Made by a program: the position numbers and the translations under genes. The notes under the pieces were generated by a model. That model was not told the origin of the DNA. It was given only the letters and a program-made list of their open reading frames with translations, and did no database searches. From positions 68,974,001-69,038,000 of the forward strand of contig NC_069371.1 of the NCBI RefSeq assembly GCF_021730395.1: a DNA stretch of 64,000 nucleotides, in the 5' to 3' direction. How positions within the stretch are numbered: position 1 is the stretch's first letter; each line of letters opens with the position of its first letter. Source of the DNA: Mercenaria mercenaria (lineage: Eukaryota; Mollusca; Bivalvia; Venerida; Veneridae). This document shows, piece by piece, positions 59,630-64,000 of this stretch.

Positions 59630-62600
59630 TACAAAACGATATTAATAAGAAATTTGAAATTAAAAATTACATATAGACAAATCCAAAGAAATCAATTATA
59701 TTTAAACATATACGACTCTTATGAAATACTTAAATCAGAACTTAAAACTTTAAAAGGTATAACACTAAACTTGATTTTAAAATAATTTTTGCAAAAATGA
59801 TAACTGAATACAATATATAAATCTGCTTATTTTCACTCAAAGGCTTTAGATATTATTAACATAAATGAAATAAAAAAACTGTGACATCAGGCTTTGATGA
59901 AATAATAATAAATTGTAATTGATATCAGAAGAAGGGGCTGAGAAAAGTCCAATTGATGCTCATTATTTAAATAGATTATAATATAGGCCTTTGCTGCTAC
60001 AAGTTATTTAGAAAGACCAAAACCATACCAAAAATCAATTAAAGGATTATATACATATAAAGAACGATGATAATGAATTTTTTAGATGGTGTCCTAGTTT
60101 AGCTTATAAATTTCTTAACAAAACATTCTGAAAGAGTTTTCAAATTAATAAAAAACATATAAATCGATCTTAATTATAAAGGTAAAGTTTCCTGTTACAT
60201 TAAATCAAATACCTAGAAATAGAAGTTTTTTAAATAGACATATCAATTAATATTTTGGTTATGAAGAACCTACGGAATTATCCAATGTACATATTCAAAA
60301 AATATCAATACGAAGAACACTGTGACATGATTGCTAATATACTAATGATGAACAAACTGATGATGACTGTAAGAGGGTATAAAACCACTGTAGTCCCCAC
60401 CATTATGTTTTGGATAAAAAGACTTTAATAGAATTAATGACTTAACCAAAACAAAAAAATACAAACAAGAAACATTTTTGTAAAAAGTTGCTTACCCCTT
60501 TTACTCAAGACAGAATATTAAATAAACATATTCCAAACTGTTTTAGCTATTAATGGACTCAGGTATAAATAATGCCACAAAAGAGGTGAAGTAAAGTAAC
60601 AATTTAAAAATTATCATAAAGGTATATGCAGTACCTATTTGTTAATTTTAAGCTGATTTGAATAAAAAACTTACAAAGTTTTAACTGCTTTACCATCAAC
60701 TGAACTTCAATTTACTGAAACCCTCTCAAACTACAAATTAGATTTGGGTTTACGGACTATAAATTGTTTTGATTAAGTTACGTATGACAAATAACTAACC
60801 ACCAGATTTACAGAGGACCAACGCAGTTATAAGTTTATATAAAACAATGCTTGAGGAGAAGAGAGCTATTGTAAAGAAATAGTTAAAGCACCTTTTAACA
60901 CAGCACTAATGAATGAGTCAAAAAAGATGAAAGTGAATTATAAAAAACAAAAGTTTTGTCCATTCAGGTGCATAAAAGAATATATAGAAGGTGAAGTTGG
61001 CCAGTACGTGAAAAAAAACAAAGTTTTTTCCAAACGGAACCAAAGGTCCGGGATCATATGTCATATAACAGGAAATTCAGAGGAAGTAGCTCACTCAGAA
61101 GAGTCATCTTAATTTAGAGCTACCACACAAATACTGTAATATTCATAATTAACGAGGTTATGACGTCATTTTTAATTATGCACACAAATAGGAAAAATTT
61201 TAAAAAAGAAATTAATGTTATTCTATACAATATGGAAAGATAATATGGCATTTATAATTCTGACTGTCTTTATTGCGATTCAATTCCATATATGTACCTC
61301 CCCAATCATTGATAACCCTAGTAAAAAATATTCCAGAATATAAATAACTTATCTAAAGAATTTGAATTACCTAGAAATAATTAAAAACAAAAGGTGTTTA
61401 TCCAAATGATTACATGATACAATAAAAATTCAAAGCAAACAAAAATTAACCTTCTAAAGAAGATTTATTATTCAATTTAAATGAAACACACATATCTCCA
61501 ACGAATATGAGCATAGCTAAAAATATCTGGAAACAATTTAAAATAAAAACAATGGGAAAATATCACGATCTATATTTAAAAACTGACGTATTACTTTTAC
61601 TGATGTATTCGAAAATTTTAGAAAATTATGTTTAGAGTACTACAAATTAGATCCTTGTCATTATTTCAGTACCCCGGGTTTTAGCTTGGGATGCAATGTT
61701 AAAAATGACTGGAATTAAGTTAGATTTAATAACTGAATTGATATGTATCTTTTTATTGAAAAGGGATGAGAGGAGGAATAAGTTATATTTCAAACAGATA
61801 CAGTAAAGCTAACAATAAATATATGAAAGATTATGATCCTAAACTTGACAGCAAATACATTATGTACCTCGACGCTAATAACCTTTACGGTTGGGCCATG
61901 TGTCAACCTTTACCCTATGGAAACTTTAAATTTATGTCTGAAAAAACAATTCAAGAAATTAATTTGCAAAAGGTAAAAGTAACTTTATAGTTGAATGTGA
62001 TCTTGAATATCCAAAAGAATTACATAAAAACCCAAAAACGATTATCCTTTAGCTCCTGAAAAAATTAAAATACCAGACGAATGGCTTTCCAATTAAGTAA
62101 AAATATTAAAACAAAATTTGAAATAGGAAAAGTAATGTAAAAAAATTAATTCCAACTTTAATGAAAAAACAAAATTATGTTGTTCATTATAAAAATCTGA
62201 ACTATATACACAATTAGGGTTAAAAGTAACAAAAATACACAAAATTTTAACTTTTGACGAAGTCCTTGGTTAAAAAAGTATATTGATTTTAATACTCAAA
62301 AAAGTTCTAAAGCAAAAAAATTCATTTGAAAAAGACTTTTTAATTTAAATGAAATTTCTGTATTCGGTAAGACGATGGAGAATTTACGCAAGAGGATTAC
62401 TATTAAATTAACTCATGATGAAAACCTTTTATTAAAATATATAGCCAAACCTTCATTTGTTAGTTCATCGATGTTTAACAAAAATTTGTTTTGGGATTTA
62501 TAGAATAAAAGAAAGTTTGTTATTAACAGACCTTGTTATGGTTTGGGAAAGTGCATTCTAGATTTATCAAAATATTTAATGTATGATTTTCATTATAATT

Positions 62601-62960
62601 ACATTTAAAGGGAAAAGTACGAGGGTAATTGTAAATTACTATTCACTGACACGATTCATTATGTTATGAAAAAAAAAACCAAAGATGCATATGAGGATTT
62701 TTAAAGGACAAAGATTTAATTTTATAATAGTGATTACGATAACAACTCAAAATTTTATTTCGACAATAATAAAAAAGTAATTGGAAAATTTAAAGATGAA
62801 GCTGCCGGCATTCCCATTGTTGAAATTTTTTGGATTAAGAAGAAAATGTATTCATATTTATTAGAAAACGAAGTTAATATTAAAAAGTGTAAAGGAATTA
62901 AAAAATTTGTTGTTAAGAAAAACAATAGTTCATAAAATTACAAAGATACTTGTTTAATTC
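59630..62960 (+). pseudogene. Polinton family-B DNA polymerase remnant (protein-primed type)
   Basis: Recognisable blocks in the expected order: an N-terminal block with FRWC (near 60,090), a zinc-finger-like region near 60,350-60,540, the HITG block near 61,060, a YHDLYLKTDVLLL block near 61,570, the polymerase core motif DANNLYGWAMCQPLPY (near 61,890), and a late block with GKFKDEAAGIPIVE (near 62,790). The core motif identifies the Polinton/adintovirus-type polymerase. Strongly broken and not capable of coding. Confidence 0.85.
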
Positions 62961-63185
62961 CACCCAAAGTAATCACACCTTTAAAATTATTCGCTCTGAT
63001 AAACACAATCTTTCCAGTTATGTTATAAATAAAAAATTTTTTATCATGTTATGACGATAAAAGATATATTCTTTATAAATGGGATTGATACATTTGCTTT
63101 TCTTAAAATAACTCTTAAATTATAGAACCATAAATTGTTAACTGAATATTTTTAACGTTTAAAGAATAATATAAATAACAATCAT

Positions 63186-63527
63186 TTATTTTAAATTTAT
63201 TGCATAATTAAAAGAAATAGATTCATTTTTTATGTTATTTTTTTCATCGTTACTTTGAAGAATTACATTTTCTTTATTTTTTAGTTGTAATTTAGCTTCT
63301 CCTTTATCTAATTTAATTGCATCAACAAGAATAATTAAAATGCAATTAAAATTAATTCTTACACTATTACCATTTTGAACTAAACCGGGACTAGCATTTA
63401 CAGTTTTCCATTGAAATAATCCACTATCGGTATCTTGGGTATAACATGTTAAAAACAATGGAGGTTTTCTTATTAATTGTCTTTCTATTTTATTTACTTT
63501 TTCATTTATATTATTAAATATTCCCAT
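63186..63527 (-). other. 113-codon open frame beside the Polinton fossil
   Basis: A frame on the minus strand starts MGIFNNINEKVNKIERQL, has a middle block with CYTQDTDSGLFQW and a lysine/asparagine-rich end. It faces the polymerase remnant and shares its AT-rich composition. I do not recognise the product. It could be a small gene of the same fossil or a chance frame; membership is inference from position only. Confidence 0.3.
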
Positions 63528-63539
63528 TATATTAATTAT

Positions 63540-64000
63540 TCCAGTTAAATAAAAACACAGTTTTAATAAGTTTTAATTAAAACCCGGAAGAAAAATTTAC
63601 ATGTCCTTATTGGTTAAAATAATTTATAATAGTTTGTTCATTTTGTTTTACATTATTAATTTTTATTACTGAAGATAGCTTGGCACAGGACAATAATAAT
63701 ACTATAAAAGAACAACTCAAGACAATAGTATGATTACATTAAATTTACTATTAACAAAGTGTTATGGCAATTAATATCTAATTTCGTTTAGATTATGTTT
63801 GGCAGAAACTGGTCACAGCTTCACATAAATGTAAATACACAAATACATATGATATAAAGTATATGGTTAAAAATGCAGATGTCGAGGCCCTGGGAACAGA
63901 GGCCTAATACAGTATACTTGAAACAAACAAAATTCTTATTACACAAAATTAAGATATATACTGGTGGAGGCTGACCTAACCGCCGAACCTGGGATCAGAA
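63540..64000. other. no recognisable feature
   Basis: AT-rich, becoming slightly GC-richer in the last 50 bases. No supported feature. Confidence 0.45.

Larger units (their letters stand above)
57340..63010 (+). mobile_element. Polinton/Maverick fossil, heavily decayed
   Basis: An AT-rich block carrying, in order on the plus strand, a small integrase C-terminal remnant and a long family-B DNA polymerase remnant. These two together are typical of Polintons. The stretch between them has only unidentifiable short frames. Neither terminal inverted repeat was found; the true ends may lie outside the window or be lost. It is broken many times over (dozens of breaks across the polymerase alone), so it is an old copy. 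No capsid gene was recognised. Confidence 0.75.

Noticed and set aside
1-64000. CRISPR array, rRNA gene or bacterial operon
   Set aside because: No regular spacer-repeat arrays with unique spacers, no rRNA-like conserved blocks and no compact gene runs; tandem arrays here are minisatellites in eukaryotic DNA.

Overview
This window reads as nuclear DNA of an animal, most likely a marine bivalve (a venerid-type clam is my best guess). The reasons are low GC, long non-coding stretches, GT-AG introns, tRNA-derived SINEs, the GTGGACGGACGG / GCTCACC repeat family and a palindromic GAGCCGYGCCATG element familiar from clam genomes. The species call is inference. No bacterial operons, functional RNA genes or CRISPR arrays were seen.

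Left part (1-17,100). The minus strand carries the first coding exons of a membrane protein, possibly a concentrative nucleoside transporter, cut by the window edge. The rest is repeats: a degenerate ACTACGTT field, clam-type dispersed repeats, four-plus SINE copies counted over the window, hairpins, and a 2.6-kb minisatellite of 75-bp units in two diverged blocks (10.27-12.86 kb).

Middle (17,100-35,550). Two near-identical inverted arms of about 3.6 kb flank a 186-bp spacer, giving a 7.5-kb palindrome. Next comes a broken copy of a cysteine-rich membrane protein gene (25.5-26.3 kb). A 5.8-kb DNA transposon follows (29,076-34,882), with matched terminal inverted repeats, a 4-bp target duplication and a spliced DDE-type, Sola-like transposase whose four exons I could join in phase. 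A 21/42-bp minisatellite lies just beyond it.

Right-centre (35,550-44,500). The better preserved paralogue of the cysteine-rich membrane protein gene lies on the minus strand (37,429-42,731). Its 4.2-kb intron has collected a tRNA-bearing inverted-repeat element and a decayed Tc1/mariner copy. Upstream is a 976-bp element flanked by TTAA.

Right part (44,500-64,000). This is mostly empty AT-rich DNA, but it holds a complete five-exon gene on the minus strand (52,047-54,539) for a 188-residue coiled-coil protein I do not recognise. A palindromic MITE and two clusters of the dyad TTGCCATGGCAA follow. Last is a heavily decayed Polinton/Maverick fossil (about 57.3-63.0 kb) with recognisable integrase and family-B DNA polymerase remnants.

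The host genes show no shared pathway. The architecture is that of a repeat-rich, gene-poor segment with active segmental duplication. Splice joins were deduced by eye from splice sites and phase; no search was run.
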